A stretch of 64,000 nt of DNA from Lysobacterales bacterium (GCA_017302075.1 JAFLEB010000001.1:1-64000), one strand, 5' to 3'; positions 14,991-24,061 are shown, counted from the first letter of the stretch. Notes: a model not told the origin generated them from the letters alone. Translations and numbers: made by a program.

Positions 14991-16063
14991 TTCGCTTCAA
15001 GAAATCCGACGCCGCCGACGTGCCGGCGCCGCCTGCCGGCTATGCCACGCTGTTCGTGGACGCTGCGACCGGATTGCCGGCAGCCAAAGGCAGCGACGGC
15101 ATCGTGGTTCCGCTCAAGGGCGAGCCGGGCGAACCCGGCACTGGGCTGCCATCCGGTGGTGCTCTAGGCGATGTGGTGACCTTGACCAGCGAAGGTCCTG
15201 GCTGGCAGGCCCCGGCCGGGCCGGGAACTGGGCCAGTGGGCACTTGGATCAACATGCTGCCGCCGGACGCCACGTTGGCGGATGGCAGCGATAACCCGAT
15301 CGCAGCGAACTTCTCGGGCAGCCTGTACAGCGAAGGCACCTTGATCGCAAGGGCCACACGAACGGCGTTGCCGAACAGGCTCGGCAAGCGATTGCGGGTC
15401 ACCGCAACTATCACCGTTGACGTGCTGAAGACGGATCCTGGCGCGCCGATCTCCCCGGTGGCATTCGCGATCGGAGACGATGACCAGTCCTATGCCTTCT
15501 TCGGCGAAGGCTCCACGGTGGTCGAGTTCGAGGTGGAATCCACCGCAGCGAAGGCGGGCCCGGATGGTGTCCTTCTGGCTGGCCTCATCATCCAGATCGA
15601 CGACAACACGAACATGGATGATGCTTTCGCGCAGGTCGAGATCACCCAGTTCGAGGTCTTCGCCATCGAGCAAGCTGTGGAGGCGGTCACAACTCCGCTC
15701 GAACAGGACCCTGTAGCTCTTGTCGGTGACGTCCTGAGCAGCGGCGGGATCGCGCTCCACCCGGACGACAACCCGCTTCTGGCCGCTGCAAGTTCCGCCG
15801 ACGTGGTCGGTTACTACGCCCCCACCTACAGGTTCGCGGGGTCGTTCCCGCCGCCGATCGGGACGGAGATCGCGCTGAGCATGTACGAGTTCCACCCGGT
15901 GGCGCCGCTGGCGTTGACCACGGGCAACCCCGGGCCTGGGACTTCCTATTGGTGGCGCGCCTACAACGTAGCGGAACTACCGGGCGGGTACCTGCTGCTG
16001 TCGGTCGCCATCGACGGCGGTGCGCCGGTGCTGGCCGCCGCCTCCCATCTCGACGGCGAGTAA
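14987..16063 (+). CDS. Probable tail fibre or fibre-associated protein
   Basis: 358 aa. Near residues 41-80 a collagen-like GEPGEPGTG and a Gly/Pro-rich linker precede a beta-rich body without Cys. Genes on both sides belong to fibres, so a role in host attachment is likely. No direct homology to P2 gpH was recognised in this protein. Confidence 0.6.
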   Translation: MIRFKKSDAADVPAPPAGYATLFVDAATGLPAAKGSDGIVVPLKGEPGEPGTGLPSGGALGDVVTLTSEGPGWQAPAGPGTGPVGTWINMLPPDATLADGSDNPIAANFSGSLYSEGTLIARATRTALPNRLGKRLRVTATITVDVLKTDPGAPISPVAFAIGDDDQSYAFFGEGSTVVEFEVESTAAKAGPDGVLLAGLIIQIDDNTNMDDAFAQVEITQFEVFAIEQAVEAVTTPLEQDPVALVGDVLSSGGIALHPDDNPLLAAASSADVVGYYAPTYRFAGSFPPPIGTEIALSMYEFHPVAPLALTTGNPGPGTSYWWRAYNVAELPGGYLLLSVAIDGGAPVLAAASHLDGE

Positions 16064-16066
16064 TCC

Positions 16067-16639
16067 ATGAGCACCTATTTCATGCTCCTCACCCAGGCGG
16101 GCCAGCAGAAGCTTGCGGCCCACATGGCCGGCGGCGCGCCACTTGAGATCGTATCCATGGCGGTAGGCGATGGCGGCGGCGCGGCGGTCGCGCCGACCGA
16201 AGCCCGTACCAGCCTGGTACAGGAGGTGCATCGCCAGGGCCTGACCAATCTGTCGATCCACGGGACGAACCCGAATTGGGTGGTCGCCGAGACGATCCTC
16301 GCGCCCACCATCGGTGGCTGGTACATCCGCGAGGTCGGGCTGATCGACGTGGACGGGGACCTGGTCGCCTACGGCAACTTCCCCGACAGCTACAAGCCGG
16401 TGCTCAGCGAAGGCTCGGGCAAGGAACTGATCATCCGGCCGATCCTCGAGGTCTCCGACGCGGCCTCGATCACCCTGATCGTGGACAGCAGCATCCTCTG
16501 GGCCACCCAGGCCTGGGTGCTGGGCCAGGCCTATGCCACGCAGGCGTGGGTGGCAGCGCAGGGTTACGCCACGCAGGCCTGGGTGAAGGCGCAACTCAAG
16601 CGCCTGCGCCCATTCCGCTACTACAACGCCAACCACTGA
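16067..16639 (+). CDS. H: Tail fibre protein with gpH-type N-terminus (DUF3751-like)
   Basis: 190 aa, much shorter than P2 gpH (669 aa). The N-terminus MSTYFMLLTQAGQQKLAAHMAGGAPLEIVSMAVGDGGG and the block GGWYIREVGLIDVDGDLVAYGNFPDSYKPV are the conserved baseplate-attachment domain. The tail has three ATQAWV repeats (about 147-180), a coiled trimer-type motif, then a short basic end. The receptor-binding part therefore seems to reside in the next small proteins. Confidence 0.85.
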   Translation: MSTYFMLLTQAGQQKLAAHMAGGAPLEIVSMAVGDGGGAAVAPTEARTSLVQEVHRQGLTNLSIHGTNPNWVVAETILAPTIGGWYIREVGLIDVDGDLVAYGNFPDSYKPVLSEGSGKELIIRPILEVSDAASITLIVDSSILWATQAWVLGQAYATQAWVAAQGYATQAWVKAQLKRLRPFRYYNANH

Positions 16640-16650
16640 GGATCTGACAC

Positions 16651-16965
16651 ATGCCCTCCGGACGATTCGGGAAAGCGGCTCTGCTCGCGAACGCAGACAC
16701 CGACCTGTACACCTGCCCTCCCGGCAAGAACGCCACCGCCACGATCGCGTTCTGCAATCGCACCGCCGCGCCGATCAAGGTCCGCGCCGCCGTGCGCCAA
16801 GGCCCGATCGGCGACTCGGACTACCTGGAGTACGAAACCGAGATCCCGGCGAACGGAATCCTCGAGCGCAACCAGGTCGCCCTGTCCTCTGGCGAGGTCA
16901 TCACCGTGCGCGCCGCGGCCGTCGGCGTCTCTGTGCGTGCCCACGGCTTCGAAGAGGACGCCTGA
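16651..16965 (+). CDS. Small beta-rich protein of the fibre module
   Basis: 104 aa. Starts MPSGRFGKAALLANADTDLYTCPPGKNATATIAFCNRT, a pattern seen in small phage structural proteins of the fibre region. It lies between the gpH-like protein and the Gly-rich adhesin. It ends two bases before the next ATG. The exact role is unknown. Confidence 0.65.
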   Translation: MPSGRFGKAALLANADTDLYTCPPGKNATATIAFCNRTAAPIKVRAAVRQGPIGDSDYLEYETEIPANGILERNQVALSSGEVITVRAAAVGVSVRAHGFEEDA

Positions 16966-16967
16966 GC

Positions 16968-17615
16968 ATGGGCCGCTATCTCACTCCGAACGGCGGTAGT
17001 GCTGGCGGCGGCGCGCGCCGCCAGCGACACGTGATCACCGCGAACACCCCCGCGCTGGCTGTCCCCGCATGGGCCAAGGCGATGCGCGTGCATGGCGTTG
17101 GGGCGGGTGGTGGTGGTTCAGTCGCCTTCGAAACAGTCGGTGCGGTCAACGCCGGCGGCTGCGGCGGCATCGCGGCCGGTGCGGTGCTGCCGCTGATCGG
17201 TGTCGCGTCGATCGCGATCGCCATCGGCGCTGGCGGCATTGGCAAGGCAGCTGGCAGTACCGGTGCGGGCGGCCAAGGCGGCAATACCACGATCACCGCG
17301 GGGCCGCTCACGATGGTCCTGGAAGGCGCGAACGGCGGGATCCAGGGGCGTGCCTACATTGGCTCGATCCCGCCGCAGGGCGGCTACGTGGCGAATGGAC
17401 AGGCCATCGCGGGGCTTGCCCCTGGCTATGCCAACGCCGACTCTGTCGATGGCGCGAGCTCGCCCTTCGGCAGCGGCGGAGCTGGGGTCACCGGCGCAGT
17501 CGGCAACGGCAGCAATGCGACGGGATATGGCTCCGGCGGCGGTGGCAGTCACGGAGGCAAGGGCGGCGACGGTGCGCCTGGTCTCGTGATCCTCGAATTC
17601 CTCGAGGCGGCCTGA
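16968..17615 (+). CDS. Glycine-rich fibre-tip adhesin candidate
   Basis: 215 aa. After about 45 residues, roughly every third residue is Gly, in runs such as GAGGGGS, GAGGQGG and GSGGGGSHGGKGGDG, and the end reads APGLVILEFLEAA. Poly-Gly blocks separated by variable loops are the layout of adhesins such as T2 gp38, where the loops read the receptor. That comparison is by architecture only. It is the last fibre gene before V. Confidence 0.65.
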   Translation: MGRYLTPNGGSAGGGARRQRHVITANTPALAVPAWAKAMRVHGVGAGGGGSVAFETVGAVNAGGCGGIAAGAVLPLIGVASIAIAIGAGGIGKAAGSTGAGGQGGNTTITAGPLTMVLEGANGGIQGRAYIGSIPPQGGYVANGQAIAGLAPGYANADSVDGASSPFGSGGAGVTGAVGNGSNATGYGSGGGGSHGGKGGDGAPGLVILEFLEAA

Positions 17616-17618
17616 TCC

Positions 17619-17684
17619 ATGTAGGGGCGCCGGCAACACGCCGGCGCTGCTGCGTTGCGGTGCGCGCGCGGGAACGATGGTTGC
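17619..17684 (+). promoter_or_regulatory. Late promoter of the V operon
   Basis: TGTAGGGGCGCCGGCAACA (17620-17638) has the same TGT-N13-ACA frame as the site before O. AACGAT (17673-17678) starts 53 nt after it and ends 7 nt before the ATG of V, exactly as at J. A perfect 8-bp hairpin (17627-17647) overlaps the site and could also end the fibre transcript. Confidence 0.55.
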
Positions 17685-18242
17685 ATGAACCCTTCCGCCG
17701 CGGAACAGCGCCGCCAGAAAGGCAACCTGTCCAGGCTCGGCACCGTTGCCGAGCTCGACCTGGATGCTGCCCGCTGCCGCGTCAAGTCAGGCGCGCTGTT
17801 GAGCGATTGGGTCCCATGGTTCGTGCCGCGGGTCGGAACGACCATCGAGTGGTCCGCCCCGGCCGTCGGGGAACAGGGAATGCTCATCTGTCCGGACGGC
17901 GACACCATCGGCGGGGTCTTCCTGCGTGGCGTCTACTCGGACAGCTTCGCCGCCCCGGACAACAGCGAGCACGTGCACCTGGTGCGTTTCGCCGACGGCA
18001 CCGAGATCCGGTACGACGACCAGGCGCATGCACTCACCGCCACGCTGGCCAGCGGCGGGACCGCCGAGATCACCGCCGACGGCGGGGTGACCGTGAATGC
18101 CGACGTGGTCATCAATGGGGACGTCCAGGTCAATGGCACGCTGACCGCCAGCGAGGACGTGATTGCCGACGGCATCAGCCTCAAATCGCATACGCACGGC
18201 GGCGTTGACGCTGGCCCAGATAGCACGGGTGAGCCGCAATGA
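17685..18242 (+). CDS. V: Baseplate spike, gpV family
   Basis: 185 aa (P2 gpV 211). It forms the trimeric membrane-piercing spike. The N-terminal OB-like part includes LGTVAELDLDAARCRVKSG and the C-terminal beta-helix has short repeated strands (ITADGGVTVNADVVINGDVQVNG). It ends with SHTHGG, the HxH metal-binding tip seen in P2 gpV. No ribosome-binding site at the usual place; a leaderless start is suggested. The position after the fibres differs from P2. Confidence 0.92.
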   Translation: MNPSAAEQRRQKGNLSRLGTVAELDLDAARCRVKSGALLSDWVPWFVPRVGTTIEWSAPAVGEQGMLICPDGDTIGGVFLRGVYSDSFAAPDNSEHVHLVRFADGTEIRYDDQAHALTATLASGGTAEITADGGVTVNADVVINGDVQVNGTLTASEDVIADGISLKSHTHGGVDAGPDSTGEPQ

Positions 18243-18598
18243 TCGGCGTAAGCGCCTCGACCGGTCGCGAGCTGAGTGGGGCCGACCACCTCCGCCAGTC
18301 GATCGCGGACATCCTCACGACCCCACTGGGGTCCAGAGTGATGCGACGCGACTACGGGAGCTTGCTCCCCGAGCTCGTCGACCAGCCATTTAACGACGCC
18401 ACCAGGCTCCGCCTCTTCGGAGCAACCGCGCTGGCACTGATGCGCTGGGAGCCGCGGATTCGCCTGATCCGGGTCCAGCTGTTCCGGGGCGATTCCGCCG
18501 GCGCCTACACCCTGGAGATCGATGGCGTCCTGGTCGACTCAACCAGGTCCACCGATTACACCCGCCTGACCATCCCGCTGCGCTACCGCAGCCACTGA
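18239..18598 (+). CDS. W: Baseplate protein, gpW family (lysozyme-like fold)
   Basis: 119 aa (P2 gpW 115; T4 gp25-related). Typical block: SIADILTTPLGSRVMRRDYGSLLPELVDQP near 22-50, with LALMRWEPRIRLIRV after it. It forms part of the baseplate wedge around the spike. Coupled to V by an ATGA overlap. Confidence 0.94.
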   Translation: MIGVSASTGRELSGADHLRQSIADILTTPLGSRVMRRDYGSLLPELVDQPFNDATRLRLFGATALALMRWEPRIRLIRVQLFRGDSAGAYTLEIDGVLVDSTRSTDYTRLTIPLRYRSH

Positions 18599-18625
18599 CC
18601 GCCCCTCAACCACGGAGCTGCAGCA

Positions 18626-19813
18626 ATGCCCACCGACTACCACCATGGCGTACGCGTCATCGAGATCAACGAAGGCACGCGCCCGATCCGCACCATCGCC
18701 ACGGCGATCATCGGCATGGTCTGCACCTCGTCCGATGCCGATGCCGAAGCGTTCCCCCTCAACAAGGCCGTGCTGTTGACCAACGTGCGCGCCGCGATCG
18801 GTAAGGCTGGCGTCCAGGGCACCCTGGCCAAGAGCCTTAAGGCGATCGTGGATCAGTGCGACCCGCTCGTCGTGGTGGTGCGCGTGGCGGACGGCGCCGG
18901 CGCCGACGCGGAAGCGATCGCGGCTGACCAGACCAGCAAGGTCATCGGCACGGCCACCGGCGGCGTGTACACCGGCCTGCAGGCGCTGCTCGCCGCGCAG
19001 GCGCAGCTCGGCATCAAGCCTCGGATCCTGGGCGCACCTGGTCTCGACAACCAGGAAGTGGCTGCCGCCCTGATCCCGATCGCCCAGAAGCTCCGCGCCA
19101 TGGCCTACGCCTACGCACACGACTGCGCCGACGTGAGCGAGGCCGTGCTGTATCGCGACGAGTTCGGTGCGCGTGAGCTGATGCTGATCTGGCCGGACTT
19201 CGTCGCCTGGAACACGACCACCAGCGTCAGCGAGCCGGCGTACGCCGTCGCACGCGCCCTCGGCCTGCGCGCGAAGATCGACGAGGAGATCGGCTGGCAC
19301 AAGACGCTCTCCAACATCGCGGTGAACGGTGTGACCGGCCTGACCAAGGACGTGTATTGGGACCTCCAGGATCCGTCCACCGATGCGGGAGTGCTCAACG
19401 CCGGCGACGTGACCACCCTGGTCAAGGCCAACGGCTACCGGTTCTGGGGCAGCCGCACCTGCAGCGATGAGCCGCTGTTTGCGTTCGAGAGCGCAACCCG
19501 CACCGCGCAGGTGCTGGCCGACAGCATCGCCGATGCGCTGATGTGGGCGATCGACAAGCCCATGCACCCGTCCCTGGTGCGCGACATCATCGAGACGATC
19601 AACGCCAAGTTCCGCGAACTGATCGCGCTTGGCTACCTGATCGGTGGTAGCGCTTGGTACGACGAGACGGTCAACACCACCACCACGCTGGCCGAAGGCA
19701 AGCTCTACATCGACTACGACTACACCCCGGTGCCGCCGCTCGAGAACCTGCAGCTGCGCCAGCGAATCACCGATCGCTACCTGGCCGATTTCGCAGATCG
19801 CATCAAGGGCTGA
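18626..19813 (+). CDS. FI: Tail sheath protein, gpFI family
   Basis: 395 aa (P2 gpFI 396). It is the contractile sheath subunit. The N-terminus MPTDYHHGVRVIEINEGTRPIRTIATAIIGMVCT and the central RELMLIWPDFVAWN are family hallmarks; the C-terminal FRELIALGYLIGGSAWYDE and DYDYTPVPPLENLQLRQRITDRY follow. GGAGCTGCAGCA precedes the ATG. Confidence 0.97.
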   Translation: MPTDYHHGVRVIEINEGTRPIRTIATAIIGMVCTSSDADAEAFPLNKAVLLTNVRAAIGKAGVQGTLAKSLKAIVDQCDPLVVVVRVADGAGADAEAIAADQTSKVIGTATGGVYTGLQALLAAQAQLGIKPRILGAPGLDNQEVAAALIPIAQKLRAMAYAYAHDCADVSEAVLYRDEFGARELMLIWPDFVAWNTTTSVSEPAYAVARALGLRAKIDEEIGWHKTLSNIAVNGVTGLTKDVYWDLQDPSTDAGVLNAGDVTTLVKANGYRFWGSRTCSDEPLFAFESATRTAQVLADSIADALMWAIDKPMHPSLVRDIIETINAKFRELIALGYLIGGSAWYDETVNTTTTLAEGKLYIDYDYTPVPPLENLQLRQRITDRYLADFADRIKG

Positions 19814-19860
19814 TCGCGCGCGCGATCGACCAACCCGCCTGAACCTCCGAGGACGCACCC

Positions 19861-20370
19861 ATGGGAATGCCCCGCAAGCTCAAGAACCTGAACTTATTCA
19901 ACGACGGTGTCACGTACATCGGCCAGGCCGGCGAGGTCACCCCGCCCAAGCTGGTGCGCAAGCTGGAAGACTGGCGCGGCGGTGGCATGGATGCGCCGAT
20001 CAAGGCCGACATGGGCCAGGAAGGCCTGGAAATGGAGGTCACCTGTGGCGGCTTCATGCGCGACGTGTTCGGGCAGTTCGCCATCGCCCAGCACAACGGC
20101 GTGATGCTGCGCTACGCCGGCGGCTACCAGCGCGACGACACCGGCGAGGTGGATGCGGTGGAGATCGTGGTGCGCGGCCGCCACGAAGAGATCGACATGG
20201 GCAAGGGCAAGCCCGGCGACGACACCGAGTTCAAGTTCAAGACCGTCTGCAGCTACTACAAGCTGAGCATGAACGGCGCCGTCCTGGTGGAGATCGACGT
20301 CCAGAACATGATCTGCATCGTCAACGGCGTCGATCGCCTGGCCGAGCTGCGCGCGGCGATCGGCGCGTAA
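19861..20370 (+). CDS. FII: Tail tube protein, gpFII family
   Basis: 169 aa (P2 gpFII 172). It is the inner tail tube subunit. Starts MGMPRKLKNLNLFNDGVTYIGQAGEVTPPKL; the block GGGMDAPIKADMGQEGLEMEVTCGGF near 40-65 is typical. Followed by a 172-bp gap before E. Confidence 0.97.
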   Translation: MGMPRKLKNLNLFNDGVTYIGQAGEVTPPKLVRKLEDWRGGGMDAPIKADMGQEGLEMEVTCGGFMRDVFGQFAIAQHNGVMLRYAGGYQRDDTGEVDAVEIVVRGRHEEIDMGKGKPGDDTEFKFKTVCSYYKLSMNGAVLVEIDVQNMICIVNGVDRLAELRAAIGA

Positions 20371-20495
20371 CCGATACACCGAGAGGGTGTTGAGGCCGGC
20401 GACGACGCCGATGCTGCAACGGATGGGTGGCCTCCTCCCGCCGAAGCGGCGCGACCAAGTCGCCGGAAGAGCCCACAGCGAAATGAGGCTAGGAC

Positions 20496-20517
20496 GCCGG
20501 TCCCCGAATGGACCGGC
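20496..20517 (+). promoter_or_regulatory. Hairpin in the FII-E gap
   Basis: GCCGGTCC - CCGAAT - GGACCGGC, perfect 8-bp arms, 26 bp before the ATG of E. There is no T-run. The gap 20371-20542 otherwise holds no gene. It may limit transcription or protect the tube mRNA. Confidence 0.4.
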
Positions 20518-20542
20518 AACCCTTTCACCCCAGGAGTGATTC

Positions 20543-20908
20543 ATGAGCAGCAAGCCTTCCACCACCACCGACGCAACAGCGGGCGCGGAGTCCACCGTCC
20601 AGGCAACGCCGGGCACGATCCAGGCAACGCCGGGCACGATCACGCTGGAGACCCCGATCAAGCGGGGCGACCAGACCATCGAGTCCGTGTCGCTGCGCAA
20701 GCCCGCGGCAGGCGAGCTGCGCGGCGTGGCCTTGGCCGATCTCCTGCGCCTGGACGTGGCCGCGCTGATCACGCTGCTGCCGCGCATCACCAGCCCCAGC
20801 CTGACCGCGCAGGACGTGCAGAAGCTGGACCTGGTCGACCTGAGCGCGCTCGGCGGCGAGGTGCTCGGTTTTTTCTTGAGCAAGGCGGAGCGGGCGAACC
20901 TGCAGTAA
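20543..20908 (+). CDS. E: Tail chaperone gpE
   Basis: 121 aa (P2 gpE 91). A tail assembly chaperone. The conserved core is LETPIKRGDQTIESVSLRKPAAGELRGVALADLLRLD, followed by VAALITLLPRITSPSLT. The N-terminus carries a small tandem repeat (QATPGTI twice). Near its end lies the slippery heptamer TTTTTTC at 20869-20875, which produces the E' extension. Confidence 0.9.
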   Translation: MSSKPSTTTDATAGAESTVQATPGTIQATPGTITLETPIKRGDQTIESVSLRKPAAGELRGVALADLLRLDVAALITLLPRITSPSLTAQDVQKLDLVDLSALGGEVLGFFLSKAERANLQ

Positions 20909-21045
20909 TCCCGCGCTGCGTGGAAGACGCCATGGCCGACCTGGCCGTGGTCTTTCACTGGGCACCGACCGACATGGATGCCCTGTCCCTTCCTGAGTTG
21001 ATGGCGTGGCGCGAACGAGCGCGAGAAAGGATCGAGGCGAAGTGA
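20543..21045 (+). CDS. E': gpE+E' fusion by -1 ribosomal frameshift
   Basis: The heptamer T TTT TTC (20869-20875) is in the zero frame of E as X XXY YYZ. A -1 slip continues as LEQGGAGEP through to RERARERIEAK and stops at 21045, giving about 167 residues. P2 makes E+E' in the same way at a T-run. The extension contains VVFHWAPTDMDALSLPELMAWRERA, the typical second chaperone domain that recruits the tape measure. Confidence 0.85.
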
Positions 21046-21060
21046 TGCTAGAATCGGCCC

Positions 21061-21177
21061 ATGAACGTGATCTACACCCTGGCCGCTCTGGGCATCGTCG
21101 CCGCGCTGATCGCGCTGCCGCTTGCTGCCGGCGCGATAGCCGCGGGTGTGTTCTCCGGGAAGCGCGCGCGCCGCTAA
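21061..21177 (+). CDS. Tiny hydrophobic protein, 38 aa
   Basis: Reads MNVIYTLAALGIVAALIALP and continues with a hydrophobic stretch to about residue 30, then ends FSGKRARR. This is one membrane helix with a basic C-terminus. It fills the gap between E' and T. Such small genes are easily missed. I cannot assign a role. Confidence 0.5.
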   Translation: MNVIYTLAALGIVAALIALPLAAGAIAAGVFSGKRARR

Positions 21178-21198
21178 CGCCCCTGGTGGCCGGCTGAG

Positions 21199-24051
21199 AT
21201 GGCCGGCCAATCCCTGCGCCTGCAGGTCATCCTCGATGCGCTCGATCGCGTGTCCGGCCCGATCCGCCGCATTGCGCAGGGCAGCAAGGGGCTCAGCGCG
21301 CAACTGAAGTCCACCCGCCAGCACCTCAAGCAGCTCGAGACCGCGCAGCAGTCGCTGGGGAAACACCGCGAGCTGGAATTGCAGTCGGCGCGCACCAGCG
21401 CCGAGCTCCAGGCACAGCGTCGCAAGCTGGACGCTCTGCATCGCGCCTACAGCCAGGCGGACGGCGCCACCGCGAAGATGACGCAGGAGCTGAACCGCCA
21501 AACGATCGCGGTCGGCAAGCTGGCACGCGTCGAGGAATCCCAGCGACAGGCGTTGGCGCGATCCCGCACCGAGCTGCAAGCGGCCGGCTATCAGGTGGGC
21601 AAGCTGGGCATGCACCAACGCGACCTGGCGCGCGACATCGACAAGGCCAACACCCAGCTGGCGGAGCAACTGTCCCGCCTCGACCGGATCGGAGCGGCAC
21701 AGCGCCGCAACCAGCGCATCCACTCCGCCGGCATGAAGGCCTCCATGCATGGCGCAGGCATGGTGGCAGGCGGCGTGGTCGCCGCGCGCGCCGCACTCAA
21801 GCCGGCGCAGGCCTTCGCCGAGCAGGAATCCTCCGCCGTCCAGCTGCGTGCAGCGTCGATGCAGGCGGATGGCGGCGTGTCCAAGGGCTACGCGCAGATG
21901 CTCGGACTCGCACAGAAGCTGGGCAACGAACTGCCGGGGACCACGGCCGAACTGATCGAGATGATGACCATGCTGCGCCGGCAGGGTATGTCGGAGGCAA
22001 CGATCCTGGGCGGCCTTGGCCAGGCGTCCGCGCACCTGGGCGCGCAGCTGCGCATGCCCTACGTCGAGGCTGCCGAGTTCGCTGCCAAGCTGCAGGACGC
22101 AACGCGCTCCACCGAGGGGGAGATGCTGGCGCTGGCGGACACCATCCAGCGCACGTTCTACCTCGGCGTCGAGTCCGACAACATGCTGCAGGGCTTCAGC
22201 AAGCTATCCCCTGCCCTGCAGATCCTGCGCATGCGCGGCGCTGAGGCGGGCAAGGCGCTCGCGCCGCTGCTGGTGATGGCCGACCAGGCCGGCATGGCCG
22301 GCGAGCAAGCTGGCAACGCGTACCGCAAGGTGTTCCAGTACTCGCTGGACGAAGACAAGCTCGGCAAGGCCAACGCGCTGCTCAAAGGCACCGGCGTCAA
22401 GCTGGACTTCACCGACGGCAAGGGCGAGTTCGCCGGGCTGGAAGCGATGTACGCACAGCTGGCCAAGTTGAAGGGGCTCAACACCCAGGACCGCATGGCC
22501 GTGCTCAAGAAGCTCTACGGCGACGACGCCGAGACCCTGCAGGTGGTCTCGATGATGATCGACAAGGGCATCGGCGGGTATCGAGAAGTGCAGGCCAAGA
22601 TGGGCGCGCAGGCCTCGCTGCAGGCGCGCGTGGATAGCCAGCTCGGCACCTTGTCGGCGGTGTGGGAGGCGGCCACTGGCACCTTCACCAACGTGCTGGC
22701 CACGCTCGGCGGCGCGATCGCGCCGGAGCTGAAAGCGCTGGCAGCATGGGCCGGCAACACGGCTGCCGGTTTCCAGCGCTGGGCGGAAGCCAATCCGCGC
22801 CTGGCCAAGGCGCTGGGACTGATCGCCCTCGCCGGCACGGCGGCCATGGTGGTGCTGGGCGGGTTGCTGGTCGCCGGCGGCATGGCGGCCATGGCGTTCT
22901 CCCAGATCCACACTGCGCTGACCCTACTCTCCGGCGGCCGCGGGTTGGGCTGGCTCGCCGGGCGCGGCGCGAGCCTGGTGCCGAGGTTCTTCGGTGCGAT
23001 CGGGCGCGGCGCGATGGGCGCGATGCGCGTGCTCGCCATGACCGGCGGCAAGATCTGGCAGTTCGCGCAGTTCGCAGGCCGCGGGCTGGCGCGGCTCGGC
23101 CCAATCGCGCTGCGTGTTGGTGCCATGGTCGGCCGCGCCCTGCTCGGCATCGGCAGCACGATCGCGCGCGTGGGCGTGATGCTCCTGACCAACCCGATCT
23201 TCCTGGCGTTCGCCCTGCTGGCCGGTGCCGCTTACCTGGTCTGGAAGAACTGGGACGGGATGAAGGCCGGCGCGATCCTGCTGTGGCAGGACATCAGCCG
23301 CGCCGTGGTCGCGGCCTGGGAATTGATCCGCGCGAAGGCCGGCGTGGTCTGGGATGCGGTGAGCGGCCGGATCCGCGCGGTGGTCGAAGGCATCCGCATG
23401 TACATTTCCGGTGCGTGGGCGGTGATCACGGGGATCTTCAGCGGCGACGGCGGCCGGATCCGCGCCGGCCTGCAGCAGATGTGGAACGGCATCAACGCGG
23501 TGCTGGGCGGCTGGCCGGCGCGCCTGCTGGGGATCGGTCGCAACGTGGTGCAAGGCCTGGTCAACGGCATCACCGGCATGGCCGGCGCGGTTCGCGATGC
23601 CTTGGGCGGCATCGCCAATGGCGCAGTGGCCCGCCTCAAGAGCCTGCTTGGCATCAAGAGCCCATCCCGTGTGTTTGCCGCGTTGGGCGGCCACACCATG
23701 GCGGGCTTCACCCAGGGCCTGCTGGGCGGCCAGGGCGGCGCTCAGCGCGCCTTGCAGCGCATCGGCACGGGGTTGCGCGTTGCAGGCGCAGGCATGGCGC
23801 TGGGCGCGACTGGCGCGGTGGCGGCGTCGCCGGCGCTGCAGCCGCGGATCGACAACCGTCCTCCCTTGGCGCAGGCGGCTCGCGGAATGGCAGGCGGCGG
23901 CGACACCCACGTCTACCACATCACCATCCACGCCGCGCCCGGCACCGACCCGCAAGACCTGTCCCGCATGCTGCGAGAGGAACTCGAGCGGCTCGATCGG
24001 GAACGCAGCGTGCGTCGCCGCTCCAAGCTGAGCGACTACGACAGCTACTGA
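21199..24051 (+). CDS. T: Tail tape measure protein, gpT family
   Basis: 950 aa (P2 gpT 815). It sets tail length. The N-terminus (SLRLQVILDALDRVSGPIRRIAQGSKG) leads into a long coiled coil (about 35-165). A central part shows LGNELPGTTAELIEMMTMLRRQG near 238. Several hydrophobic helices lie at about 545-575 and 600-680. Near 815-830 comes the familiar LKSLLGIKSPSRVFAALGGH. With about 950 residues, it predicts a tail somewhat longer than that of P2. Confidence 0.95.
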   Translation: MAGQSLRLQVILDALDRVSGPIRRIAQGSKGLSAQLKSTRQHLKQLETAQQSLGKHRELELQSARTSAELQAQRRKLDALHRAYSQADGATAKMTQELNRQTIAVGKLARVEESQRQALARSRTELQAAGYQVGKLGMHQRDLARDIDKANTQLAEQLSRLDRIGAAQRRNQRIHSAGMKASMHGAGMVAGGVVAARAALKPAQAFAEQESSAVQLRAASMQADGGVSKGYAQMLGLAQKLGNELPGTTAELIEMMTMLRRQGMSEATILGGLGQASAHLGAQLRMPYVEAAEFAAKLQDATRSTEGEMLALADTIQRTFYLGVESDNMLQGFSKLSPALQILRMRGAEAGKALAPLLVMADQAGMAGEQAGNAYRKVFQYSLDEDKLGKANALLKGTGVKLDFTDGKGEFAGLEAMYAQLAKLKGLNTQDRMAVLKKLYGDDAETLQVVSMMIDKGIGGYREVQAKMGAQASLQARVDSQLGTLSAVWEAATGTFTNVLATLGGAIAPELKALAAWAGNTAAGFQRWAEANPRLAKALGLIALAGTAAMVVLGGLLVAGGMAAMAFSQIHTALTLLSGGRGLGWLAGRGASLVPRFFGAIGRGAMGAMRVLAMTGGKIWQFAQFAGRGLARLGPIALRVGAMVGRALLGIGSTIARVGVMLLTNPIFLAFALLAGAAYLVWKNWDGMKAGAILLWQDISRAVVAAWELIRAKAGVVWDAVSGRIRAVVEGIRMYISGAWAVITGIFSGDGGRIRAGLQQMWNGINAVLGGWPARLLGIGRNVVQGLVNGITGMAGAVRDALGGIANGAVARLKSLLGIKSPSRVFAALGGHTMAGFTQGLLGGQGGAQRALQRIGTGLRVAGAGMALGATGAVAASPALQPRIDNRPPLAQAARGMAGGGDTHVYHITIHAAPGTDPQDLSRMLREELERLDRERSVRRRSKLSDYDSY

Positions 24052-24061
24052 GACTGCCACG

